64,000 bases of DNA from Tenrec ecaudatus (GCF_050624435.1 NC_134546.1:77975700-78039699), one strand, 5' to 3'; positions 1 to 11,439 are shown, numbered from the stretch's first letter. The notes: generated from the letters alone by a model not told the origin. Made by a program: numbers and translations.

Positions 1-79
1 TCCAAAATCTCATCCTATGCAAGTTGTGAAGTATGGGGCTCACATCCAAGTAACAATCCAAGAGGATGTGTGTGTGCGT

Positions 80-159
<80 letters not shown>
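80..159. repeat. (AG)n microsatellite
   Basis: About 80 bases of nearly pure AG dinucleotides with one interruption near 91-92, preceded by a short GT run. It makes artificial open frames of Ser-Leu or Arg-Glu repeats on both strands, which are not genes. Confidence 0.97.
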
Positions 160-162
<3 letters not shown>

Positions 163-549
163 CGAACTTGTCCACAGGAGAACAATCTTACCAGGTCTGA
201 ACAGGTGTGGGTCTTTTTCTTGCAATATGAATGCTCAAAACCTGGCCTCTTTTCCCATTTGCCCTCCATCAGCTAAAAGAACAAAGGTGCTTTAAAAAGT
301 GGAAAATGTATTTAGAGTGTTCCATCATTGCACTCACAGCATAATATTGTCTTATACATGTCAGAAATAGTATAGGGTGTGTGAAATAAATTGGCACTAA
401 ATAAATTGATTTGTTGAATAAAAAAGAATAGAAAGTCTAGTGAACATTTTCCTGACACTGATTAAATACTTTGATTATCAAGATCTCTGAATTATTTGCA
501 GGCATGAGTTATTTGCAAAACAACCTTTTCCCTGAAATGTTTAGTTAAC

Positions 550-655
550 ACAGTAAGGCCCTGTGACATAGATGGTACATATTGTGCCGCGGACTGCAAC
601 ATCAGCAGTTTGATATCAACCCAGCTTAGCAGGAGAAAGATGAGGCTTTGAATAT
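550..655 (+). repeat. Degenerate AfroSINE-type tRNA SINE fragment
   Basis: The stretch with cagcagtttgat followed by gcaggagaaagatgaggctt matches in order the middle of the afrotherian tRNA-derived SINE (TC-arm-like box, then the GGAGAAAGATGAGGCTTT block). Head and tail are eroded. Identified from memory of the family. Confidence 0.55.
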
Positions 656-970
656 CTTTTAATCATCGAGACTCTTCTTCTGGCGCTATATTAGATAACA
701 CTCTATTATGATTCAAGTTTGTCAGTTTATATTCCGGAACTGAATTTTAAAGTTCCACAGATACCTGTTCACCAAGGGGTAATACTGGTAGTAATTGAAA
801 TACTTGTTGGGTAGACTGTAATACATAAAACTTTGTGATCATGGGAAACCTACAATATAACTGTCCCAGAGAGAAAATTAACTGAATTGTCATATTTAAC
901 GAGGTATTCCCCCTATCCCTTTGCCCATTGACAGGGCAACAACAGGGTATATTTGGCAAATAAGGAATTA

Positions 971-1123
<153 letters not shown>

Positions 1124-2654
1124 CTAAATTAACCCATAGGATCTCCTTCATTTGAGGAATAAGTAGTCAAATATGTGTGAACAGAAAAATGAGGCATATA
1201 GTCCTGAGAAATTTTCTTTATATTGTGATTTGATACATGGTTATGGGTTTTATAAGGTCTACCTTAGGGTTTGCCTATTATTCTAACTCCCTAGCCATAT
1301 ATATTCACTTCTCCAAAAGTTTCATCTCATCCCATAGACTTATCAATATGAAGAACCTTCAATATTTTTGTGAAAAACATACATTACCTTTATTTCCTTT
1401 TTTTCCTACACACTGTGTAAAGTCTCATGTTTTTAAAATAGTAAGCTTATCATTGCCACATGGACTTCTCAAATCCAGGCTACAACATAACTTTAAGGGT
1501 TTATAAAATTTCAGCAATTCTCCACTATAAACAACATATTCCATAACATCTCTCTCTTTCTATTTCTCTCCTTATCTCTCTCTGTGGTATGTAGGTATGT
1601 GAGAGATGGGTAGGGGTATATTTATGGAGAAGAGGTGAAAAACCTTCCACAATGATCTCTCTCTCTCTATTAATATATATATACATATATTTATATAAAA
1701 TAAGTGAATATAGAAATATAACAATTAAGAAATACTGCAAGACTGGCATCTTATTAGTTTGCCAATTTTGGGTTGTTTTTTTTTTGCTTCCCATTAACCA
1801 CTTCATGAAATAGCATATGATTAACAACTGAAAGACATCAATACATAATTCAAATGTGCTCTGAAGTATTCCAGATAAACGTGTCTTGAGTAATTGACTG
1901 AATACCAATGAATATGTTTAATCAAACACATGCAAATCTTGAAATGGTCTATGCTCTCAAATTTGGAAAACAAGTATTTGTCCATAGACAGGTGGTTATC
2001 CATATTGTTGTGCATTCAACAAAAAGGAGATAGGTAAATAGACATGAATTTTTTCAAACAATATTTTATGACACACATGCAAATTTCTGCTGAAACTAAT
2101 ACAAAATACAGCTGCAATACTAGATCAACAGAACTGCTTGGAACTCAAATAGATTGAAAATAACTTCTGGAATTAGAACTTCTGATATTATGGGTGATAT
2201 CTAATGGTTCCAGTAAAAGATTGAATTAAGAGAGTACCATAACAATATTCCCCTGTCTTCTTGTCTTTATGGTAATTGTTACAGTAGGGAAAAAAGGAAG
2301 CTATTCAAAAAGAAAATGGGATGCCGCATATTTTAAAATTAGGAAATGCACGGTCTATATTTAATATATTTTTGAAAAAAATGCATCTGAAACATTAAAC
2401 ATATGGATAGGAGACAATCACCTTAAAAAGCTGTGAAGTAGAAATGGATCTTTCTGGTCGAAAGTGAGGAGAATGTGAAGAAATAACTAATGAAGATCAA
2501 AGATTATAACAATGAGCATCATTTTAACAACACACACAATTGAATTAACCAGCAACCCCAGCAGAGTTTGAGCATGATTTGAAATCAAGGTTTATATATT
2601 ACTGAATCCATAATCATTATCCTTGGAACCAGCAATCAAGAACTCAAAGCACCT
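1124..2654. other. Intergenic, no gene recognised
   Basis: AT-rich sequence with CT-rich and TA-rich low complexity near 1548-1700. No coding similarity was recognised on either strand. Confidence 0.6.
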
Positions 2655-2765
2655 TTTTAATTGGGCAATCTTCTGCCAAGGGCCTACTTAAAGTGCAGAA
2701 AGCAAAGGTGCCATTTTAGGACTAAGGTGAGCTTGGCTCAATCCATGATGTTTTCAAAAGGGCAA
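2655..2765 (+). mobile_element. RTE/BovB-type LINE fragment (upstream part)
   Basis: The run agcaaaggtgccattttagg followed by actaaggtgagcttggctca and catgatgttttcaa matches a stretch of the afrotherian RTE reverse-transcriptase region in plus orientation. It probably belongs to the same element as 3105-3350, split by a SINE. Call made from memory. Confidence 0.55.
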
Positions 2766-2884
2766 TGAATCAGAAAAAATGTAAAATAATTCATGTGAAT
2801 TTTACTATATTGGTGCAGAATATTGAGTATACCACAGACAGCAAGAAAAATAAATAAATCTATCATGGATAATGGAGTAATGGT

Positions 2885-3075
2885 AGTACAGTGAGCTAAC
2901 TGCTGGGTCAGTCCTTTGAAAGTATCAGTCATTTCACTGGAGAAAGACAAAGTTTCTATGCCCATACAAGTTACAGTGCAAGAAACCTCTGGGGAAGCTC
3001 TACCCACAACTTTAAAGCTACTCTGTGTTGGAATGACTTATTTGGCAGGGAGTTTGTATTTTTTGATTTTTGTCT
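2885..3075 (+). repeat. AfroSINE, plus orientation
   Basis: The family blocks occur in order: gctaactgctgggtcagt, ggagaaagacaaagtttct, caagttacagt, gaaacctctggggaagct, tggaatgac and a T-rich end. This is a diverged full-length-like tRNA-derived AfroSINE, apparently inserted in an RTE element. It supports an afrotherian host. Confidence 0.75.
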
Positions 3076-3104
3076 CTAGGAATAAGTACAGAACAAATGT
3101 TATT

Positions 3105-3350
3105 AAAAAGCAAAGCTGATGAGGTACCATCCTCAATACATGGGACATGTTATGAATGGGATCCTCTGAAGAAAGAGACACAATTGTTTGATTTTTGAAA
3201 ACAGTCAAGAAAAATAGAACCACCTTCAGTGGCTGTGTTTTTAATAATAGCACAATAATGGTGTTAATTATGTAAGGCAAGGTAAAGACACTGCACTCCT
3301 AGGCAGGATTTCATTCTGTTGTACAAAGGGGCATTACCAGTGAGGAATGT
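3105..3350 (+). mobile_element. RTE/BovB-type LINE 3' end
   Basis: Matches in order the end of the afrotherian RTE element: a gggacatgttatgaatggga block, a cagtggctg block and tttcattctgttgtacaaag near the 3' end. Diverged; identified from memory of the family. Confidence 0.55.
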
Positions 3351-5185
3351 TTTTACAGGGCTTTCTATCACCATAAATAAATGTAAAGAATAGGAATTCC
3401 CACTTATTGACCAAATGGACACATTTCATTCAGACTCATTCGTTTGATGAGGCCATGAGAAGATATGTCCAACAGTGTAAGAGCCAAATCTACCATCTCT
3501 AAAAATCTAAAGAAAATATTTCACTGCCTGATGGAATAAAGAAAACAGTAGTGAAGAAGCAATAGTGACTTTGAATGCCCTAAGAATTCATATCCTTTGG
3601 TAGACCTTTATATCTAGACTTACTCAGGAAGTTTATTGCATATTTCAAAAAACCAAGGCCCAAACTGGGATGCTGATACCTTATAAAACAAGCCTCAAGG
3701 CACATAAGGAAGATCATCATAGTTATCCAGTGCTTGGAACCACATATGCATTTGATAGCAATAGACTGCTTCATACAGCTCCATCCCTTGTCCCCCACCC
3801 ATCACACTTTTACCTTATAATCTAACCTTAGGTTTCCAGGGATTCTTATCTGACCTTATTCTGTATAATGAAAATACCATAGGTTTACGTAGTACTCACC
3901 ATTTTGTAGTACAGCTTCGGGAAGTCAAATCAATGCACTTTCTAAATAGCAAGCAGAGACACTAGGAAATTTGGAGTCAGGTGAATGGATTTGGTTCACA
4001 GCCATCCAGAAGTTCAAATCCTTGTGATGCTTAAGTGTGCAAGACAGCAGTCCCACGTTTCTGGCTCCCTAGACTGGACTGTATTTTGTTATGTGTGGCC
4101 AATCTGCAACCTGAAACAGAAGAGGAGTGATCACTTAGGTATGTCAGAGTGTTGGCCTGAACTTCTTGCCTTAAGAGAGACCACCCTCAGCCCCTGAGCT
4201 GAAGATTAGTATCCAAACAGAGGTATTTGTTGTAAAGACAGGGCCCACGCTATGCTAATAAAGTCCATTCTTCTCTTTGTCAGGTCCCCTTCATTGACAT
4301 TCATGTAATGGAAGCAGGTATTTCCAAGTCTCAGAGGATGAATGGATTCCAGATGTTCCTGAAAGGCAATTATGACCTTGGATTACTGTATAGCCTTGGG
4401 AGTTCAATGCTTAAGTTGAGTCTTGACCTAGGTTTAAGATGGTTGACTTCGAAGAGGAACACGCACACTTTAATTTGTCATCAAAATAGGTGAATTTTCA
4501 GGAAGAATCTGTTTTCAAGCCAAGTCAATAAACTCATTGCTACAATATTCTTATGCTAGTTTTATTGCTATAAAAACATTTACAATGTACTTTAAAATTT
4601 TACAGAATTATGAGGTATGACCAATGCTTTCGGTGCTACTATCTGTGTACCTTTCTACCAACAATTTCTTCCCCTTTACATTTCATTTTAGTAATCCCTT
4701 TTCCTGATTACCGGACTAACCCCCACATCTCACCCATAGTTTTTGACTTCTAAGGAGAGATAGAAAGCTAGTATCTTGGCACCACTTGTGAAACTTGCTC
4801 GACCAGGAGCCTGGAGGGGTAGGAACACAAACTGAATGTGACGGGAAGAGGCTAAGCTGTGAGAAAGTAGGGAGACATTAGCCTGAAGTGTCTAGTTGGA
4901 TATCCTGGTTTGATGTCATTGACATTGCCCTTTTCAACCCCTAGTGAATTTCTTAGTCAGGAAGTTGTGAAGTGGCAGTTATTTGACAGGGGTGTATGTT
5001 TGTGCCCCTATAAAACTAGTATGCAAGTCAGGCTAGTAGAAAAATGCACAATTTATTTTTGACTCTGTCATGCCCAGTCACCATAAACATCTGGAATATA
5101 GGGCTCACCATTCCCCTAGGTCTTAAGTCCACATTTCAATCGCAGAGCTCTGAGGCAGGCTGGTTAAAGAACAAATTTGGACCTA
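3351..5185. other. Intergenic, no gene recognised
   Basis: No coding exon was recognised. 3920-4290 ends in a segment with aataaag and could be a decayed LTR, but I could not assign it to a family. Confidence 0.5.
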
Positions 5186-5201
5186 CTTGATCAACATTCT
5201 T
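5186..5201. repeat. Left target-site duplication of twin-primed L1
   Basis: cttgatcaacattctt, repeated exactly at 5812-5827 on the other side of the L1 insert. Confidence 0.9.
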
Positions 5202-5811
5202 TCTTTTAAAAAAATCACTTTATTAGGGGTTCATACAACTCTTATCACAATCCGTACATCCATCCATTGTGTAAAGCACATTTGTACATTCATTGCCCTC
5301 ATCATTCTCAAAAAATTTGCTCTCCACCCAAGCCCCTGGCATCAGGTCCTCATTTTCCCCTCCCTCACCACTCCCCACTCCCTCATAAACCATTGATAAT
5401 TTATAAATTATTATTTTGTCATATCTTCCTCTGTCCCACGTCTCCCTTCACCCCCTTTTGTGTTGTCTGTCCCCGAGGTAGGAGATCACATGTAGATACT
5501 TGAAATTGCTTCCCCCTTTCCAACCCATCCTCTCTGTGCCCTCGCAGTATTGCCAATCACACCATTGGCCATGAGAGGATCATTCACCCTGGATTACCTG
5601 TGTTTCCAGTTCCCACCTCTACCAGTGTAGATCCCCTGGTCTAGCTAGACCTGCAAGCCTTTTTGTAGGCCACTGGACATCCCCTTAGAGAAGGGTCTTG
5701 GGGAGGAGATGAACCAGTCAGGGTTCGATGTAGCAACGATGAAAAAAACAACGTTCCTCTCGTTCCTAAATGCTTCCTCCTCCCGACCCCCAGTCATTAT
5801 CTGAATCCTAC
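5202..5811 (-). mobile_element. L1 3' fragment with inverted 5' half (twin priming)
   Basis: From 5202 to about 5660 the sequence is the L1 3' UTR on the minus strand, starting with its T-rich tail and the family end attaggggttcatacaactc. From about 5665 to 5811 the neighbouring upstream part of the same 3' UTR runs on the plus strand (ccactggacatcccc, then gaaccagtcagggttcg). The two halves are contiguous in L1 coordinates but inverted to each other, and 16-bp exact duplications flank the whole. This is the standard outcome of twin-primed L1 retrotransposition. Comparison was with the other L1 copies in this window. Confidence 0.85.
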
Positions 5812-5827
5812 CTTGATCAACATTCTT
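5812..5827. repeat. Right target-site duplication of twin-primed L1
   Basis: Exact 16-bp copy of 5186-5201. Confidence 0.9.
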
Positions 5828-5954
5828 AATCTAAGCTTGAGTAATATTAACTCCTTCCAGAAAAGGTTAGTTTATGAATACCCCCCAAAAAAAAAAACAC
5901 CCTGAATGGTGATAGTAACAGTCAAGAGATCAACAGCTACATTGCATTGGATGT

Positions 5955-6024
5955 ATCAGGGGAACAACACCTTTTTACAGTGCTGAAAAGATATTACCTT
6001 GAGGAAGAAAGCTAACGGTACCTT
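5955..6024 (+). mobile_element. Short RTE-like LINE fragment
   Basis: cagtgctgaaaagatattac followed by cttgagga resembles the same RTE block as 2690-2720, in plus orientation. Short and diverged. Confidence 0.4.
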
Positions 6025-6870
6025 ATTATCAAAAGATATAGCATCTGGGGTCTTAAAGGCTTGAAGATAAACAAGTGGCCATCTAGCTGAGACATATCAG
6101 CCCACATGTAAGAAGTACACTAGCCAGTCTGAACAAGAGGTGCAAAAGGGACCAGTTATCATACATCAAAGAACTAAAAATCCTATCAGTGTGTTCACAT
6201 CTTCCTGATATGATCAATGAAGACAAACGTGTGCATAAGCAAATGTGGTGAAGAAAGCTGATCTTGCCCGGCTATCAAAAGATATAGCATCTGGGGCCTT
6301 AAAGGCTCGAAGATAGACAAGTGGCCATCTAGTTCAGAAGCAACAAAGCCCACATGGGAGAAACATATCAGCCTGTGTGACCATGAGCTGTCGAAGGGAT
6401 CAGGTATCATGCATCAAGAAACAAAAATCATATCATTGTTAATGTGGGTGAGTGCAGAGGGGACGCTCAAAGCCCATCGGTAGCCAACCGGACACCCTCT
6501 TACTGAAGGATTGTGGGGAGGAGATGAGCCAGTCAGGGTGCAGGGCAGCAACGATGAAACATATAACTTTCCTCTGGTTCTTAAATGCTTCTCCCCTCTC
6601 ACTATCATGATCTACCTTAAAAATCTGGATAGGCCAATTCTACCTTACAAATCTGGCTAGACCAAAGGATGTACATTGGTACAGATAGTAACTGGAAACA
6701 CAGGAAATCCAGGACAAATGACTCCTTTAGGACCAGTGGTGAGAGTGGCAATGCCTGGAGGGTGGAGGGAATGTGAGGTAGAAAGGGGCAACTGATTACA
6801 AGAATCTACATATAGCCTCCTCCCTGGGGGGATAGACAGCAAAGAAGAGGGTGGTGGGAGACATCAGACA
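6025..6870 (+). mobile_element. L1 3' UTR fragment, plus orientation, 3'-truncated
   Basis: Contains the L1 3' UTR blocks in plus order. The block tatcaaaagatatagcatct occurs at 6027 and again at 6273, so the 246-bp tandem duplication typical of this L1 family is present. The gagccagtcagggtgcaggg block and the aggatgtacattggtacag block follow. It stops at about 6870 without the terminal part of the UTR and joins directly to antisense 28S rRNA sequence. Confidence 0.85.
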
Positions 6871-7120
6871 GTCGTTGTGAATGATTGGGCACCACATTCC
6901 ACTTATCCCTGTGGTAACTTTTCTGACACCTCCTGCTTAAAAGTCAAAAGGTCAGAAGGATCACGAGGCTCCGCTTTCATGGTCTGTATTCGTACTGAAA
7001 AACAAGATCAAGCTAGCTTTTTCCCTGCCTCTCCACAAGAGTTTCTGTCCTCCCTGAGCTCGCCTTAGGACACCTGCATTAACTTTTCCAGGCAGGTGTA
7101 CCATCCCAGTCAAACAACCC
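6870..7120 (-). pseudogene. 28S rRNA fragment (pseudogene), antisense
   Basis: The minus strand matches about 250 bases of the 3' half of 28S rRNA. Nearly invariant stretches include cctaaggcgagctcagggag, cagtacgaatacagacc and gcaggaggtgtcagaaaagt. There are scattered substitutions and short gaps, so it is an old fragment rather than part of a functional rDNA unit. It abuts L1 on the left and an H2B copy on the right. Confidence 0.93.
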
Positions 7121-7491
7121 AGCTGACCCCGCTAAGTTCCTGCCCCAGGGAGGGGCCCCAATAGGCTGCAGCTATGGCTCAGTGGAAGCACAGCAAGAAA
7201 TGTCAGCGGAGGAAGGAGGCCTATTCTGTGTATGTGCACAAGGTGCTCAAGTAAGTCCACGTGGACTCGAGCATCCAGGGTCATGGGCATCGTGAACTTG
7301 TTGAACAATGACACCTTCGTGTACAACACCCACATCATCTAAACTCCATATTTCAAACTGCTCAACCATTACCACCTGGGACATTCAGACGGCTGTGTAC
7401 CTGATACTACTGGGACAGCTGGACAAGCGCGCCATGGCCGAGGGCACCAAGGCCATTGCCCAATACACTAGCTCCAAGTAAATTGTCCTTC
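7121..7491 (+). pseudogene. Histone H2B pseudogene
   Basis: Translation shows diverged H2B. The Lys/Arg-rich N-terminal tail leads into EAYSVYVHKVLK, then comes an in-frame TAA where the family has Gln in KQVHPD, then frameshifts through the histone fold, and the end YTSSK with a stop (in-frame as caatacactagctccaag then taa). No functional product is possible. The start codon region is degraded near 7121. The 3' processing signals that follow (7517-7560) are of the replication-dependent histone type. The left end abuts antisense 28S sequence. Confidence 0.9.
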
Positions 7492-7516
7492 ATCCTCACA
7501 ACGTTCAAAACCCAAG

Positions 7517-7532
7517 GGCCCGTTTCAGGGCC
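7517..7532 (+). promoter_or_regulatory. Histone mRNA 3' stem-loop (degenerate)
   Basis: ggcccgtttcagggcc has the 6-bp stem and 4-base loop layout of the replication-dependent histone stem-loop. Five of six pairs are kept and the loop is TTTC; a CCAA-like flank precedes it. It lies 25 bases after the H2B stop. Confidence 0.75.
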
Positions 7533-7548
7533 ACTTCCGTTTTCATTC

Positions 7549-7560
7549 CAGAGAAAGAAG
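7549..7560 (+). promoter_or_regulatory. Possible histone downstream element
   Basis: A purine-rich stretch (cagagaaagaag) 16 bases after the stem-loop, where the U7 snRNA binding element of histone genes lies. This element is removed from mature histone mRNA. Confidence 0.4.
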
Positions 7561-8119
7561 TCAAACACGTTGGCACTACCTAGTTTTTGGTTTGCTTGTT
7601 TCACTTTGGTTTTTGACTCATGCATTGTTTATTTAGTTCGATAGTTTTCATGATGGAGATCTTCTTTTTTTTAATACCTTTTGGGGCACTTAATGCACAT
7701 ATCCCACAATTCAACAATTCAAACATCTCAAGAAGGATTGTATAATTCGAACAACAATCAACTGAACATTGTCTTTTTTCCCACCATAATTAAATCGCCT
7801 TCAAATGACTCCTGTCATCACCATTAGTTCTAGTGCTCAGTTCCCTCCTTCCTTCATTGTTTGCTCCCCAAATCTCCTCCCTTCCCTAACTCAGACACCA
7901 CCCACCCACCCCAACTAGACATCCCCTACAAACCCTCCCATCATTTCTTATCTGTAGTCATCCACTCCTGTGTTTCACAAACTGAGAAAAACATCAGAAA
8001 CCATAACAAACTGAAACAAATTTTAGTGGAAAGGAAAAAAAAACAGTAATATATAGATAAAAATATAAACATGGAGTAAGAAAAAAGGCCACTATCAATA
8101 TTTTAAAGCCAACGAAGAC
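7561..8119. other. Intergenic, retroelement-like
   Basis: T-rich then C-rich sequence with the character of an old L1 3' UTR on the minus strand, not firmly assigned. No gene seen. Confidence 0.4.
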
Positions 8120-8930
8120 GTTTCTGTCACGGACCAGCAAGTGATCTTGCCCTTAGAACAGATTCTGGTCGGGTCCAGAGGGAGGTCAGCAGAACAAGAC
8201 CCCGGGGCTCACCTTTGAGCTGAGGAGGAGCAAGGAGTCTAGGGGAGGAGTAGTCCCTGTGTGGAAAGAAACAAGGGAGGGGGCTTAGGAGACCCGCATA
8301 GAGAGAATCAGGTAACCCTGAAGCCCCAAACCCCAGGTGGGATCCCTTTTCTCCAACAGGGACTCCCACAATGAACCCCAACCAACCCGAAAGCGGGGAA
8401 ATAGGACCGCCCTCAGGGACACCGGCCCACCTCTCACCAAGAGAAGTGCTGGTAGGGTTCCTGGGGGGAGAGAAAGGGCGCTTGCACCCTAGTCAGTTGG
8501 ACTAAAATGGCCTCCGCCCACATACATGTTCCGGAGCCCAGTGCCTCCCACCTGGGAGGGCCACTAAAGGGCTGCTCAGGTTGTGGGCGCTTCTCTGGCA
8601 CCGCGAGCAGAGAATGGGACAGTGGCTTTTTTGCTCTGAGATATAGTTTCAGCTAAGACACCTCCACTTCTGGCCCTTTCTGAGTGTGTCCTGGGGTGGG
8701 AGGAGCTGGCAGGGTCAGGGAGGAGTAGGATCTCTGCCTTCACTTCCTCTCAAGGAAGCTCTTCCCCGCCCATTTCTGCTGAGGCAGCAACACAGGTGCC
8801 TGGTGATGGGGTGGGTGGGGCCTGGCTGGCCTGGGTTGGGGCTGAGGGAGGGGCCAAGGAGAGGTGGTCCGCACCAGAGTGCCCACAGCTGTGGCTGAGA
8901 CTCAGATAACAAAGGCCAAGGCAGCAGTAC
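8120..8930. other. GC-rich unassigned segment
   Basis: Clearly more GC-rich than its flanks, with many CCC/GGG runs and a few CpGs. No convincing protein or known repeat was recognised. It could be a decayed L1 5' UTR or an LTR. Short open frames on both strands look random. Confidence 0.4.
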
Positions 8931-9946
8931 TTTCCCTCATAGCAGACACAGTGCGTGGGTCACGAGGGTGAAATAAAATCATGTACGTTGGGTGTGTAAG
9001 CCTGTGATCAGATTCCCTGGATGTGTATCCTCCTAACTACATGGAAACACCCAACAATCCAATCCTGCAAGGTGTTAATGGGGGTGAAGCAATAACTAAG
9101 GCCCTTGCTAAACCTTGTGGTAACGAATTATACTGCGACCTAAAGCACTGTAGTGTGTGACTGATTTTCAGGAAAAGAGAAGTAGCTAGCATGCACATCT
9201 AGGTAAGTTGTATGTCAGTTTAACAAAATTTAAAAATAAAAATTAAGCAGGAGCACTGAAAAGGGTATGGAAGAACGTAGAATAGAGAATGGTTGTTAAA
9301 CTTGCCTGTCCTTAGAGTTGGAATTTGTACTATCTTCTTGTTTGATTTCGTCATGAAGCTATGGGGACAGTTAAACATGAGAGTTATGTTCTACTATGAT
9401 GCTTATTATGATTCATGCACTCTGCTAATTTAATTTAAAATCCCTTGTGATTCAATCGGTCCAAGAGGTCAAGTCTATGGACCGTGGGGAAGGCTTTTCC
9501 AAGTTGAGTTATCTTAAATTTAAATTTGTTTCCTGCAAGGAACTCTTGGCTGCCAGGACTCTCAGAACAAGTGTTTATGGGAAAGATCAAAGTGAAGTAT
9601 TTCCAGACTAACTTGAATCCAAAAAGATTGTGCTTCTTTTATGCCTGTTATACTTGGGAATTTCTTTATGAAATTTCAAGTCATATTCCAAACTTGCTGG
9701 CTGAAAATGGAGATAGGAGAATTGTAACACTGTGTTACATTTCCCAATATGGTCAGATAGCTCCCCAGAATGAACAGAAAACAGTCACCTGATTTATCAG
9801 GAATCCACAAACATCACTTATCAGCCAATATTTTCTGAATAAAACTGATTTATGTTCCAAGTTCTGATGGAGCCATATTATCAAGAGATCTTGGGAAGCA
9901 GTCTAGATTTTCCAACTAAAGGGCGACTTCTCTGGAAATACCTGTT
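8931..9946. other. Intergenic, no gene recognised
   Basis: AT-rich sequence with short open frames that lack recognisable similarity. Confidence 0.5.
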
Positions 9947-10449
9947 GTGTTAGACTGGGTTGACTAGAGAAACAAATCCAGTGTCATTCAAATATGTGTA
10001 AGAAAGAGATTTACAGCAATGACTAATAGGTAACAAGAACATGTTACACCACAATCCAGATCAACCATATAAGTCCGAAATTAGCCCTTATGTCTGATAC
10101 TGGTCCATAATTTCCTCTTCAGATTCACACAGCACATGCAATGATGAGGAATGAAGGAAGACCATAGGCCTGTGAGTGAAAAATGTTGTGTATCAAATTA
10201 TGGTAAAAGCATTTAGGGCTGGTGTGGGTTTCCATGTGGCTCTTTCAGCTCTCCAAGTGACTCAATAGTAGGAAGGTGAAGCAGAAAGAGAGGGTAGCCT
10301 AGCTCCAGGGAAAGAGTAGAAGTTTGCAGACTCTATATGAGAAGGTCATGCCCCCAGGATGCATCATCAGGTTGTGACCTGATTAACAGGCTAGCCTCTA
10401 CCCCTAGACTTATTTAACAAGTTGAAATGAAACTATATAGCTAACACAC
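9947..10449. mobile_element. ~500-bp interspersed repeat with TG...CA inverted ends
   Basis: Begins tgtgttagactgggttgac and ends tagctaacaca, so the outer 8 bases (tgtgttag / ctaacaca) form a perfect inverted repeat of TG...CA type. This fits a solo LTR or a non-autonomous DNA element. The start resembles a repeat I remember from afrotherian genomes but cannot name. Confidence 0.5.
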
Positions 10450-10514
10450 ATACTTTTATGTGAGTTTTCTGTTTCCATGGATAAATCTTTAATTTCCTTT
10501 CCCCTACCCCACCA

Positions 10515-10725
10515 TAAAAACCTAATTGTCATCAAGTCAATGCAGACTCAGATAGATACTATAGGACAGGGGAGAACTTCCCTGGTGAGTTTCCAAGAAT
10601 GAAAATCTTTGTTGGAGTAGAACGCTCATTTGTTCTCCTGTGGTGTTATAGGTGGTTCCAAAGTGCTATTCTTAAAGTTAGCAGCCCAACTTATACCCTA
10701 TTCTCAATTGGGGGTTTGTTCATTC
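10515..10725 (-). repeat. AfroSINE, minus orientation
   Basis: The reverse complement shows the family blocks in order: gttagcagcc head remnant at the right, then ccctggtg-like and GGTTCC motifs, and the ctataggacag (antisense of CTGTCCTATAG) plus tgtcatcaagtcaatg blocks near the 3' end at the left. Diverged but complete in layout. Confidence 0.8.
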
Positions 10726-11109
10726 ATTGTAGATCCACCCTACCCACTATAGCATGCAACTAGAGTCCAAAAGTTTCCCTCGGTTATACAAGCTACTTCC
10801 CATTGGGTTGCTCACCTAAAGGTAGTGACTGATCAGCACAAAGAGATGTGCCCAGCCACCGTTACCAAGTGCTCCAAAAGGATCCCATTAGAAAGTCCTG
10901 GAGAGAGTGGGGAAAATATATGGACCCAAACTCAGACTCACAAAAGAGACCCTCAAGGAAATGGCCTTTGGTCACTTTCATGTCCGGAACTGAACTCACC
11001 CCGTGCACGGCTAACCAGTCATGTAAGTAAGATCAAGGACAGGATTTAGCTGATGGGGAAGAAGGGAATCAGGAAAGTGTTGAACAAATGTTGTCTGGCT
11101 CAGTTTCTA
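10726..11109. other. Intergenic, no gene recognised
   Basis: Includes an open frame at 10825-11049 without recognisable similarity; probably old repeat sequence. Confidence 0.4.
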
Positions 11110-11275
11110 ATATTTAAAAATTAAATTTTTCATGTAGCTCCATTATCAATATTGGTCTACAGTTTTTTGGAAGTAGCATTATTTGAAACTGGTATCAGAA
11201 TATTACTGGTCTCATAGAATGTGTTACTAAGTGTTCTCTCTCAACCATTGTTATGTTTTTACCCATTAACTTGAG
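11110..11275 (-). mobile_element. Ancient L1 ORF2 fragment, antisense
   Basis: atattggtctacagtttttt followed by gaaactggtatcagaatatt and tggtctcatagaatg is the antisense of a conserved L1 reverse-transcriptase segment. The equivalent younger copy lies near 26,540-26,620 in this window. Confidence 0.75.
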
Positions 11276-11439
11276 TTTAAATACAAATGCAGTAAAATGG
11301 CAAGTTGTTAGAAGAAAGTGTTGTTTTATAGTAGAAATCCAAAGTCCATCCACTTCCTCAATGTATGGCCATACAAATATATGTATATAATCCAATACCT
11401 CTATTTTGTGAATTAATATATTTATGTGTATATACCCAT

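Noticed and set aside
15-295. Open frames with Ser-Leu or Arg-Glu repeats
   Set aside because: Produced by the AG microsatellite.
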